A stretch of DNA of 30,358 nt from Syncephalis plumigaleata (Eukaryota > Zoopagomycota > Zoopagomycetes > Zoopagales > Piptocephalidaceae). Made by a program: the position numbers and the translations under genes. Numbering within the stretch: the stretch's first letter is position 1; every line of letters starts with the position of its first letter. The notes below the pieces were generated by a model. The model searched no databases and was not told the DNA's origin. It saw only the letters and a program-made list of their open reading frames with translations. Shown here piece by piece: positions 1 to 8,859 of the stretch. Location of the stretch: positions 1-30,358 of the forward strand of contig JAIXMF010000153.1 in NCBI GenBank assembly GCA_025201365.1. The letters run 5' to 3'.

Positions 1-1
1 C

Positions 2-808
2 ATTGCCTACCATAACTATTTCACTATCAGACCATCGAAATCGGAATTGGATGAGCGCAAAAGGCGAGAGAAAGACAAAGATCAATATAAAGAACGTTCC
101 TCAGCATTTATCGTCGATATATTCCCGTTCTTCATGAGGCATTTATGCAACTCCTGTATAATGCTGAATTTCATCGGACTTGCCATCTCTCAGCTTGATC
201 CTCAGCTTTTTCTTTCCAATCAGCAAGTCAATGTCGACACTGATGTGCCACCATCGACGCCAGCTCTTTATGCACCATCTTTCTTTAACTGGAATGGCCT
301 ATACGATGTCATTGGTGTCCTGCTTTGCGTCATCGGTTTCGAGTTCCGCGAATGGAGTATGCGGGTGCTAGGACGATTCTTCACATTGAAGCTTGGTATC
401 AGCGAAGGACATTACATTGTGGATACTGGACCATACCGGCTTTTACGCCACCCCAGTTACACTGGCATTCTTCTCGCGGCGTTTCACATGGTCTACTTGA
501 CTGTAGTACCAACGTTTAATGAAGTAGTAGGGCCGTTACTCATTAGACTCCTTGAAATAGCAGTACAAAACTTTAATCCAGAGAGCTATCTCGCTCAATC
601 CATGCTAGAACTCGTTGCTATACTTAACGATCCATTCGTATTTAATCTCATTGGACCAGCTATTACTATCTCTACTTATGCGGTTTACATATATCTTCTT
701 CTTGGTATGCGCGTTCCCCAAGAAGAGGAGATGCTTAAGAAGAATTTTGGCAAGGAATGGGATAAATTCGCCGCTAATCGTGCAAGGATTATACCATACA
801 TCTACTAA
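2..808 (+). CDS. Isoprenylcysteine carboxyl methyltransferase-like protein, copy A (5' partial)
   Basis: The frame is open from base 2 to TAA at 806-808; the true start lies left of the window, because the residues before the first possible internal start (IAYHNYFTIRPSKSE) match residues 17-31 of the neighbouring copy. The signature is GHYIVDTGPYRLLRHPSYTG (about bases 408-467), the cofactor/catalytic block of the ICMT family, followed near the C-terminus by a PQEEEMLKKNFGKEWDKF block and a final IPYIY, as in Ste14-type enzymes. Several hydrophobic segments suggest an ER or other membrane protein. Family role: methyl transfer from S-adenosylmethionine to C-terminal prenylcysteine; the substrate here is unknown. 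The stretch between the RHPSY block and the C-terminal block is about 75-80 residues, longer than in classical ICMT, so this may be a divergent subfamily. No introns. Confidence 0.8.
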   Translation: MAYHNYFTIRPSKSELDERKRREKDKDQYKERSSAFIVDIFPFFMRHLCNSCIMLNFIGLAISQLDPQLFLSNQQVNVDTDVPPSTPALYAPSFFNWNGLYDVIGVLLCVIGFEFREWSMRVLGRFFTLKLGISEGHYIVDTGPYRLLRHPSYTGILLAAFHMVYLTVVPTFNEVVGPLLIRLLEIAVQNFNPESYLAQSMLELVAILNDPFVFNLIGPAITISTYAVYIYLLLGMRVPQEEEMLKKNFGKEWDKFAANRARIIPYIY

Positions 809-1549
809 GTACATAGGTAGATTCCACTTGGAAATTGTTACATAATATTCCAGTTTAACTCGTTAGTAATCCACGCAAATGCAATGTTGACAGTTCACAC
901 TATTGCTATGCCCTCTCTCTATATATATAATAAATCGTGCCAAATTTATTTTCTTATTTCCCTGATGCAATATTGACCATTAGTAAACTGACCACATGTA
1001 TCGCTCAGATATTCATGTACTAATCTGGCTGATGACAATGTTACCCCACTCGAATGATATCCTTCATTGCATAAGCATTCCATATTTATATATGCTGCGA
1101 ATCAATAAAATACCATTTGCCACGACAATCAGAAAAGACGACCCAGATTACCACGTTATCATAAATGTAAACTTATGTACGTTATAACGTGCCATGCACG
1201 ATATCATTTTATGTTGGAATTGCTTATCTACCATATCAAATTCAATGCTAATTGTAACACCTGAGCTTAGCATAGGCATCGCACTCATAAATGCGAATAA
1301 TTTCCTTATTCGCAATGTGATTACGCGGCCTCTTTCTACATTCGTGCTGCATTACGTAGAGCTTAGGCGTATATTAGCATTATTTAATGCCAACATTTTT
1401 TGCGCTCACTCCCCCATTCTGTCCTATTTCTCCGTATCTAGCACATATTATCTATTCATATTCATTTATTGTCTATCAAAGTGTATACACTTTCTTTAGT
1501 CTTTAATTACAAGGGTATATCAACAAAGTGCTAGTGACCAGTAAACACG
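809..1549. other. Intergenic gap between the tandem copies
   Basis: This stretch holds the 3' end of copy A and the promoter of copy B. AATAAA at 929-934 lies about 120 bp after the copy A stop, preceded by a short (TA) run. The rest is AT-rich with no convincing coding frame; the longer open frames (about 996-1,187 and 1,194-1,499) have no recognisable motif. Confidence 0.6.
929..934 (+). terminator. Poly(A) signal of copy A
   Basis: AATAAA followed by TCGTG; the same AATAAATCGTG string follows copy B, so this is a duplicated 3' processing region. Confidence 0.55.
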
Positions 1550-2428
1550 ATGGAGTCTCCAATAGTTTCAAGTACAAAGCTATTGGCAATGATATACATT
1601 GCCTACCGTAGCTACTATACCATCAGGCCATCGAAATCGGAGATAAGCGAACGTGAGCGACGAGAGAAGGATAAACGCCAGTTTAGGGAGCGTGCTTCGA
1701 CGTTTATCGTTGAGATATTTCCGTTCTTCTTGAGACATCTATGCAACTCGTGTATAATGCTGAATTTCATCGGTCTTGCCATTTCTCAGCTTAATCCTGA
1801 GCTTTTCCATTCCAATGAGCAAGTCAATGTCGATACGGATGTGCCACGTAATGATCCATTCTCTTACGTGGCCCTAATCTCTATTCCATACGCGTCATCC
1901 TTCTTTAAATGGAATGGGCTAGCTGACGTCATCAATGTCCTGCTTTGCGTCATCGGTTTTGAGTTCCGCGAATGGAGTATGCGCGTACTAGGACGATTCT
2001 TCACATTGAAGCTTGGTATCAGTGAAGGACATTACATCGTGGATACTGGACCATACCGGTTTTTACGCCATCCGAGTTACACTGGCATTCTTCTCGCGAC
2101 ATTTCCCCTTGTTCATTTGACTGTAGCGCCAACCCTTCACGAGGCGATACTACCATTCATTACTAAGGTTCTAGGAATAGTAGCGCTCAATTTCGGAACA
2201 GGAAGCTATGTGTCTCAAGCTATACTAGGACTTGTCGGTGTACTCGAGGATTCACTCGTTTCCAACTTTATTGGATTACTTATTAGTAGCTCAATACTCG
2301 CCTTCCACACATATAATCTTTGCATTTTACGTATTCCTCAGGAGGAGACGATGCTGAAAAAGACGTTCGGCGAAAACTGGGACAAGTTCGCCGCCACTCG
2401 TGCACGAATTGTACCCTTCATCTACTGA
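1550..2428 (+). CDS. Isoprenylcysteine carboxyl methyltransferase-like protein, copy B (complete)
   Basis: A complete intronless 292-residue frame, ATG at 1,550 and TGA at 2,426-2,428. It is the paralogue of the gene at 2-808 and fixes that gene's missing N-terminus. Layout: short N-terminus; basic/charged segment with repeated E-R-R-E-K-D; hydrophobic segment FLRHLCNSCIMLNFIGLAI; a variable loop carrying a short insertion relative to copy A; a conserved block from about residue 130 with the RHPSYTGILL motif (ICMT cofactor/catalytic signature); a divergent hydrophobic region; and the EETMLKKTFGENWDKF...IPFIY-type tail (here IVPFIY). The conserved block is about 95% identical to copy A in DNA, including synonymous sites, while the following 120 bp are far more diverged. 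Probably a multi-pass membrane methyltransferase; substrate unknown. Confidence 0.83.
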   Translation: MESPIVSSTKLLAMIYIAYRSYYTIRPSKSEISERERREKDKRQFRERASTFIVEIFPFFLRHLCNSCIMLNFIGLAISQLNPELFHSNEQVNVDTDVPRNDPFSYVALISIPYASSFFKWNGLADVINVLLCVIGFEFREWSMRVLGRFFTLKLGISEGHYIVDTGPYRFLRHPSYTGILLATFPLVHLTVAPTLHEAILPFITKVLGIVALNFGTGSYVSQAILGLVGVLEDSLVSNFIGLLISSSILAFHTYNLCILRIPQEETMLKKTFGENWDKFAATRARIVPFIY

Positions 2429-2546
2429 GACGATATGCGCATTCACATTAGCGAACCGTCTCTTTTGTTGTGTGTCGGTTTTACTTGGTGCTAGTATATA
2501 AACTGCAATTTTAGTAAACTTTACTATTGTCATATTTATTACAAAC

Positions 2547-2552
2547 AATAAA
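2547..2552 (+). terminator. Poly(A) signal of copy B
   Basis: AATAAA followed by TCGTG, about 120 bp after the copy B stop, the same arrangement as after copy A. Confidence 0.55.
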
Positions 2553-2781
2553 TCGTGTTCACTTGCAATTTGAAATGTCGCATATTACGTACATGTAGAG
2601 CATGAACTCGTAAGATTAAATACTTGTAAATTACTATACTATTATTATTTGGCAGGTACATTTTAATTATGCAGAACTATTTATTACTAAAAGCAAAAGT
2701 TAAAGACTAACAATATCAATCGTCAGGAAAAAATCCTGTATACTCGAGAAAGCGAACTAATATTAACAATCAACTAACTTG

Positions 2782-3396
2782 TCATATGAGCCTTGTATTT
2801 CTGTACTCGGTCCACATTTGCCGATAAATATCACGTTCCATATTTTTGGAAAAGTCATCTTTATCGAAAGAGTTAGTAGTATCCATCATAGAGCTTTGAT
2901 CGTTGCTGGCAGTAGTACTCTGACTATTTAACCAATCCTGTAATTGTGAGTCGATAGTACTTCGCACAACCTATTATTATTAATAGTATTTAGCCTAGCG
3001 TATCGCTGACTGCCTATCATTACTTACTAAGGATTGCGATGCACTTGGTGGCGGCATTGATTCATAACTATCATCGTCAATCTCCATCGATTCGTGTAAG
3101 CCACGATAGTCATTGATGATGTCGTCCCGCTTATGGTGTAGTCGTTGCAAGCATTGTTGCAAGAAATGTTGACGCCATTCATTCGAGTTAAGATGGTGCA
3201 TTATCGATGCATGATGCGTATGTCGTTCGGGAGCAGTGTCATGCCATGAAGCACGTCGCCTAAGCGCTGACGATGACGATGGCGAACGACTATGCTGTCG
3301 TGTATAATTTGATGATAATTGTGGTAATAATGAGCTCGTTTGCCCATTGTCGGTAAACCCTAGGGTGGATGATACGCTACTAGATGGATTCGACAT
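2782..3396 (-). CDS. RPAIN: RPA-interacting protein (RPAIN) homologue lacking the C-terminal zinc finger
   Basis: Two exons, 3,028-3,396 and 2,782-2,970, joined by a 57-nt GTAAGT...TAG phase-0 intron; 185 residues. Residues from about 70 read NEWRQHFLQQCLQRLHHKRD followed by DIINDYR, which matches the N-terminal helix of RPA-interacting proteins (in human WKEAFRQRCLERMRNSRDRL then LNRYR). In that family this region binds replication protein A and the protein carries RPA into the nucleus. The first 60 residues are Ser-rich and low complexity with an RRRAS phospho-type site. After the helix comes an acidic stretch and a short C-terminal helix (MERDIYRQMWTEYR). The family's C-terminal Cys-rich zinc finger is not found here or in the 350 bp downstream. 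The N-terminal match is convincing; the missing C-terminus could be true loss or an exon I could not see. Confidence 0.68.
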
Positions 3397-3863
3397 TACA
3401 AGTGTAGTTCAGCAAGAAAAGTATCAATTATTACAATAGAGAACAAGTGGTGTTTAGCTTTTCTTTTCTTTCTTTTTGTATGAGCAGAAGGATTGAGTTG
3501 CACTGTTAGTTGCAAAGTAAAAGTGACGCTTTTTTCTTTGACATGCATGTGTGTTTAAAACATAATGGTTTGGGAATATTTTACACATTGATCGTCATAA
3601 CATGATAATGTAGTAATTTGTGAACGTGTACGGATCACTTGTTCAACACAACAAATGCAACAATGTTCAGTATATCAATAGTAATTAGTAATTTCGAATC
3701 ATTACATCATCTAATAGCGAGAGTGAGAGACTATTATGTAATGATAATCGCGTAAATAAAACTGTTCAGATCCAATCTAATTGCTGAAAATAAGTAAAGC
3801 TTTGTTATTTTCATGCAGATTCACGACAAGAAATGGGCAAGCAATGACATAGATGCGCGTTAT
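3397..3863. other. Intergenic gap, RPAIN promoter and QCR6 3' flank
   Basis: Both neighbours are transcribed leftward, so this holds the upstream region of RPAIN and the 3' flank of QCR6. It is AT-rich with a T-rich tract around 3,460-3,480. I see no gene or conserved element, and no canonical AATAAA for QCR6 on the minus strand. Confidence 0.5.
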
Positions 3864-4401
3864 CTACTTGAGTGGAGCGAAAATCTTGGGCACAGCCTAG
3901 AAATAAATAGATATATAAATATTAGTTGGTGTATTTACATTGAATTATCCATTAATAAAAGACGCGTCTATCATCAGTGTCATCGTCGTCGTCGTCTACT
4001 TACACAAGCATCAACGCAGTGCATCAAATGGAAGAACTCCTCAACGCAATTTTCATTGGAACCGGCCTCGACACGTGCTGTGCATTCATCCAAGTGATGC
4101 TTGTATCCTACGCACTCGGCTGATTGCTCGCAGGCTTAAGCAATAATAATTGGAAATGATAAGCATATATATATGTATGTATGATGGTATAGGGACGCGT
4201 TATTATTAGTGAATTTCAAATACTAAACAAAAGGTATAACAAACTAGCTAAGAAGCAGCACTTACCTTCTACTACCGCTGGCATATGATCTTCTGGGTCT
4301 TCTTCTTCCTCGGCTTCTTCAACAACTTCTACGACCTCCTCCTCTACTACAGCTTCTGCGTACACTGTAGGTAACCAGCTGCTTAGATCAAATAGTGTCA
4401 T
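3864..4401 (-). CDS. QCR6: Cytochrome bc1 complex subunit 6, hinge protein
   Basis: Three exons: 4,266-4,401 (ATG at 4,401), 4,004-4,134 and 3,864-3,896; phases 1 and 0; 99 residues, the usual family length. Exon 1 gives SSWLPTVYAEA then a run of Glu ending DPEDHMPAV, the acidic hinge typical of fungal Qcr6. Exon 2 gives the CHCH-like part: ACEQSAEC, then DECTARVEAGSNENC, then EEFFHLMHCVDAC, with the Cys pairs that form disulphides in the intermembrane space. Exon 3 supplies AVPKIFAPLK, equivalent to the conserved C-terminus AxKLFxxLK. Role: accessory subunit of ubiquinol-cytochrome c reductase, docking next to cytochrome c1 and helping the cytochrome c interaction. The central exon by itself contains the diagnostic Cys pattern, so the call is firm. 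Confidence 0.92.
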
Positions 4402-4807
4402 GGTAATATATATATATCTCGATTCTGCTAAATGACCCTGATCACCGTTGAATCAGATGAATAAATAAGCAATCCAATAGGTGATGCTGCTGTTGTTGTT
4501 GTTGTTGTTGTTGTTACTCGAACGAAAGAATAGCTACGCAAATAAGAAAAGGTAGCAACAATGAGAGGTGGTAAAGAGAAACAGGAAGAGAGGAGAGAAA
4601 ACGACACCACTTGATCAATTGGGTGGTCGTGATATGGCATCATTCCGATTCATTCCATGATTGAAATGATGATTATATGGGCAAACACTTTTTTGGAATT
4701 CATTCACGAAAAAAAAGGACATACACTTCACTATGTGCACATATAATGTATACTGAGATATCTAATGAACATAATTTATTACCAAGTTGCTAAGAATGCT
4801 TGAATGC
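4402..4807. other. Intergenic gap upstream of QCR6
   Basis: This holds the QCR6 promoter and the SNF4 3' flank, both on the minus strand. It includes a (TTG)n microsatellite and a short A-run near 4,709-4,717. No coding frame with family resemblance was seen. Confidence 0.5.
4490..4515. repeat. (TTG)n microsatellite
   Basis: About eight TGT/TTG units in a row, read as AAC repeats in the direction of QCR6 transcription, roughly 90 bp upstream of its ATG. Confidence 0.85.
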
Positions 4808-6342
4808 CTATTGCTGTTCTTCATATTGACGAATAGTCTCGTCATAAGTAATGGGACTGGATTCATCTTGCAATAGGAAACGAAGAATATCGCTGAGTGA
4901 CACGATACCGCGTAATCGATTCTGATCGTCTACCACGATAAATCGATGAACACGCGTCGTTTTCAGTACATCGAGAATCGAGTAAAGCGTGTCAGTCTCC
5001 CGACAAGTATGTACACCCTCGAAATCCTAGTCGATCAACAAGAATAGGATAGAGTAAGTAAAAGGAAATGGAAATTGCTACTACTACTGCTGCTACTTTA
5101 CCTTTGAGCGTCGTTGCAATGCCTCCTCAATGGACATACGTAGATCGAGACATGTATCCGATTGAGCTAGAGTCTATTGGACAGTTATTACGCGATATAA
5201 TGATTCAAAATCATTCTTTTTACTTGCCAGTAAATCAGCCTTCTCGTAAACATTAAGCACACGACCTAATGAATGCAAGTTGTCATTAATTACTTGCAAT
5301 GGATGAAAGGAGTAATAACTAATTGATCAGACTTGCCTTCATCGTCAACTACAGGTAATGCCGTGACATGTCGCTCGACGAACATGTTAATCGCATCAAT
5401 CACTGGCATACTCATCTTAACTGTGGCTAGTTTGTCATAGGTTACAAGACCTAGTTCGGTAACGGGAATTCGAAGTGCCTCTAGTCCCATATACTATAAT
5501 AGAGATAAGTTAGGTTATTATTTCAAATTATTCATGCTCTCGGCAATTAGCATCTTACATTAATGGCTAAAAAGCGTAGAACACGATACTGCGTCAATAC
5601 AGATACGACAATCTCTTGTTGTGTTTGCGGATCCGTATCAACAAGGGGAATCCGTCTCAATCGTAACTCTAACATTCTACGAGCAGCATCATAAAGCGAT
5701 GAAAGTGGATGCAATACAACTACAGATGATGCAGGCTGACCAGCCGATAATTTATCTACATATCATCATTATCATCATTATTATTACTACTACTATTATT
5801 CAATAGAGTAGCCTACCTCGTAATTGCTTAATAGTTAGCTGTTCCAATTCATCGAGGATAGCATCATACGACCATTCCTCCACGTAATAACGATGCATTA
5901 ATCGAATCAGATGCGTCATGGTAAGTACACCTACTAGACGCTGCTGCGTAGAATCATACAACGGAGCGGATGCTACACCTAATGACAATGATAACAACAA
6001 CAACAACACGTACTACTTGTCAGTAATTTACCATAGTTACCACTATATTGCTTTTCTCCTCCTCCTTCTGTATCTACCATTCTGTACAAGTGCTGCTAAC
6101 GCTTTCTTTACTAGCAGTTCCGTGTCAAGTATCATGAGTCGAAAACTAAGTGGTAATACATCATAGCCCGAGTGTCGTTTTAGAAACCATTGAATCTCTC
6201 GTCTTGCTACGTGTATAGGATTGTCGTTAGGCTCAATAGCACTGTTATGATTACTATCGCTCAAGGTGGAATCACGACGACCACGCTGACTAGTATCGCT
6301 CTGGTTATCGCTCGCTTTAACCATCGTGTCCGGTCCACTCAT
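4808..6342 (-). CDS. SNF4: AMP-activated protein kinase gamma subunit (Snf4-like, four CBS domains)
   Basis: Seven exons: 6,078-6,342; 5,817-5,978; 5,559-5,755; 5,337-5,493; 5,228-5,265; 5,102-5,173; 4,808-5,026. They total 1,110 nt, 369 residues. The product follows yeast Snf4 throughout: SGYDVLPLSFRLMILDT then LLVKKAL, NGVASAPLYDS, the first CBS pair, EIVVSVLTQYRVLRFLA, then MPVIDAINMFVERHVTALPV, VDDEGRVLNVYEKADLL, and ending with HRFIVVDD then LSDILRFLL. Role: nucleotide-sensing regulatory subunit of the Snf1/AMPK heterotrimer. Introns 4 (5,266-5,336) and 5 (5,174-5,227) both begin GCAAGT, i.e. GC-AG introns; a GT choice breaks the frame. The start at 6,342 is not certain: the frame stays open upstream to an acceptor-like TATAG (6,376-6,380), and a possible ATG-AAG exon with a GTGAGG donor lies near 6,655-6,660. 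Confidence 0.92.
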
Positions 6343-6498
6343 ACTAGTGTTCTTAGATGATTGACTCGTCGTCTTCTATACTAGTAATAATACTAGTAAT
6401 AATTACAAGCTAGCCCAACGTGAGTTGAGCCAATAAAGCACGAGCAAGTGAATAGACGACACACGCGTCTCGATAGAGGTAAGTGAGAGATGGGTGAG

Positions 6499-6580
6499 GC
6501 GCACACACACACACACATACGTACACGTACATACGCACACACATACACGCATATACAGGCACACTCCACACACTCCGCAC
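6499..6580. repeat. (CA)n-rich microsatellite region
   Basis: Runs of CA interrupted by TACG/CATA (for example CACACACACACACACA near 6,500) lie 160-240 bp upstream of the SNF4 start. Open frames across it are low-complexity by-products. Confidence 0.8.
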
Positions 6581-6779
6581 ACAGTATGATAGAAATAAAG
6601 GAAGGAAAAGAAGGAAATGCAGTCCAACTTGATTGTAGTAAAACGAGTACCTCACCTTCATTATTACTAGTATCATTATTATCACATGATTATTGTTCTA
6701 TACAAATTCAATCTACATATCATTGTAGTATCTTCTTCTTTTGTTCTATCATTTACATTCTTGCATATGCTATGATTGG

Positions 6780-7060
6780 TATCTCTGCCGGTCGAGTTCA
6801 TGCGACAGCTTTTGCACTGCAGATGGTCTGTTTCTTTCTGTATCAGCACGCCGATCTTCCTATCCAATCACATCCTTGATAGACGAGAACACCGCCAAAG
6901 GTGCATCAGCAGCCGGTTCTACTGCGCTGAGTCGTTGTTATCCGCCGTGGCTTGTAACAAGTCAGCTGGTAGTACACTTGTAACACCACAGAATGTTCAT
7001 CTCTCTCTCTCTCTCTGAATGAGCTGTCGTCACTTTGTTGCAGCAACTGTTTCCCCACTT
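6780..7060 (-). other. Unresolved coding-like or RNA-like patch
   Basis: This patch has visibly higher G+C and complexity than its surroundings. On the minus strand, after an acceptor-like AAACAG at about 7,060, one frame reads LLQQSDDSSFRERERDEHSV and stays open for about 47 codons; two other frames are also open for 20-25 codons with non-repetitive composition. I could not find a phase-consistent gene model, a recognisable family, or a tRNA or snRNA signature. It may be an exon of a small unannotated gene, a structured RNA, or the 5' leader of SNF4. Weak further exon candidates lie at 7,150-7,330. Confidence 0.2.
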
Positions 7061-8859
7061 TTTTATTGCTAATGACTATCCTTTAGTTATCCTACACCAT
7101 ATACATATCATTTGTATAACTATTGAATAATATGAAGTGTTCGTTGATTACTACCTCACTCGTAAGAAGCGTGTATACGTCATGAAGACTAATCGCGTTA
7201 GAGAAACATGTCCTATTACAATGTACTTCCTTACAAGCGACCATAATGCAATGCGTTATTGTACGCTATCGTATCTCTGCGCCATTGAATGTGGTTGCGC
7301 ATCATCAACATTATCAATGTTGCTGTAATAATTATCACACGCACATCCATTGCACTTGCTCAATTAATCAATCAGCCATTCATTCATCCATCCATTCATT
7401 CACTCACGCATCACACGCTCACGCCAGTAGCACGCACCTTCTGTTACTTATTGTGCGTGTTAACCATCTCTATGAATGCATACTGCCTCAGTTACTATTC
7501 CTATGATGAGTACTGATGGTAATGCTGACAAGTGCACCGAAATATGCCTGTGAATTCGATACAGTTCAATTAATCATCTATATATATATATATATATATT
7601 AATAGTAATAGTAATAGCAATGACAATGCTTGATCCTATAACATTCTACGTAGAATGACATAGTATCCTATCATAAAGTATAGTCTACTTCCTTCATCGC
7701 TCAATAATGCGGTATTGGTTGGAGTAAATCTCTACAAAGTTATAAATTCACCCCTTTGCTTATTTACAGGTTGTTGTTGCAGCAGTCCGAATAGCACGCG
7801 CCTTCATACTTTTCATTCCTTTCTCTCATTCCTTTCTCTCCTTGTCGTTGCTTCATTCTTTACTTACTTTTGTGGTTTCCTCCTCGTATTGCCATTATCG
7901 TTATTGTTGTTGTTGTTGTTGCTGTTGTTGTTGTTATTCTCCTACTCTTCTTCTACTCCTTTAACTTACTTGAAGAGCATTTATAGCTCGTCGTATTTCC
8001 ATATTTCCTTTGCTACTTTCCTCTTCTATCTTATCTCCTGTCTCTGTCTCTGTCTCTCGTTGTCTCTGTCTCTCTCGTTGTCTCTCTCTCTCTCTCTCGT
8101 TTACATTTGCATCCTTTCCACTTTTTATTTGTGCTTCTCTTACCAGGTGTGCATTGGTGCATTGAAATATCGTTGTCATTTCTATTAGGGAAATAATACT
8201 TACTTACTACGTTTATCTTTATAAATATACGTACTTTGCGTGGCACATATCCTGTAGCGTTATTGCTGTGTTGCGCCGCCATTTTGTCTATCGTGCGCGG
8301 TTTTCCCTGTCTTCTCCACTGTTGCTCTCCTCTCTTTCTCTCGTTTGCCTACCTCATAGCTTTCTTTATTCAAGCAAGTATTTGTGCTTTTTTTTCTGTA
8401 GCCACCAGTCGACGTGGATATTGCTACATTTATCTCCTTCTTCTCTTCTCTTCTCTCTTCTCTTCTTCTCCTTCTCTCTTCTTCTCTTCTCTCCTCTATC
8501 TCTGTCTTTTCTTTTAGTTGTACTTTGTTTCGCTAATAACTGCAGCATTATTGTGTCGATAGGTGTGCTTACGTACGTAATTCTTCCTCCGTGTGTTTGT
8601 GTGTATATTTATACACGCGCACTATTTGTTTCTATCCGTGTACTCGTGGATACATACAAGGCTGTGACGCGCCTTCTTATACTACAACAGTCGTGTATGT
8701 GTGTCTATAGACATTGAAGCGGACTTTCTCTTTTCGTTTGCACTTGTTTATTTCACTGCGCGTCGTTTACTTCTTCCACTACTTCTACTACTTCTACCTC
8801 TATTATTATTATTATTATTATTTCTTTATTATCGCTGTCAGCAATTATATAGGCACAAT
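7061..8859. other. Long upstream region of the Pub1/TIA-1-like gene
   Basis: This stretch is mostly low complexity: tandem CATTCATCC-like repeats at 7,370-7,420, a (TA)n run near 7,581-7,599, then a long pyrimidine-rich tract. Leucine-rich open frames here (for example 7,715-8,188 and 8,268-8,717) are translations of the C/T repeats and not genes. GCCGCCATTTTG at 8,275-8,286 stands out in the T/C background and could lie near a transcription start. Confidence 0.55.
7795..8530 (+). repeat. Pyrimidine-rich (CT)n / (TTG)n / (TTC)n tract
   Basis: The plus strand carries repeated TTCTCTCATTCC, TTGTTGTTG (about 7,902-7,935), CTCTGTCTCTGT and CTCTCTCTCT (8,038-8,100), and TTCTCTTCTCTTCTC (about 8,440-8,500). 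It lies upstream of, and probably partly within, the 5' leader of the RNA-binding protein gene. Confidence 0.75.

Noticed and set aside
6403-6685. Cys/Val-rich open frames over the CA repeat
   Set aside because: Low-complexity by-products of (GT)n read in different frames.
7715-8717. Long leucine/serine-rich open frames on the plus strand
   Set aside because: They are translations of CT, TTG and TTC repeats, have no domain, and lie in the upstream region of the RRM gene.
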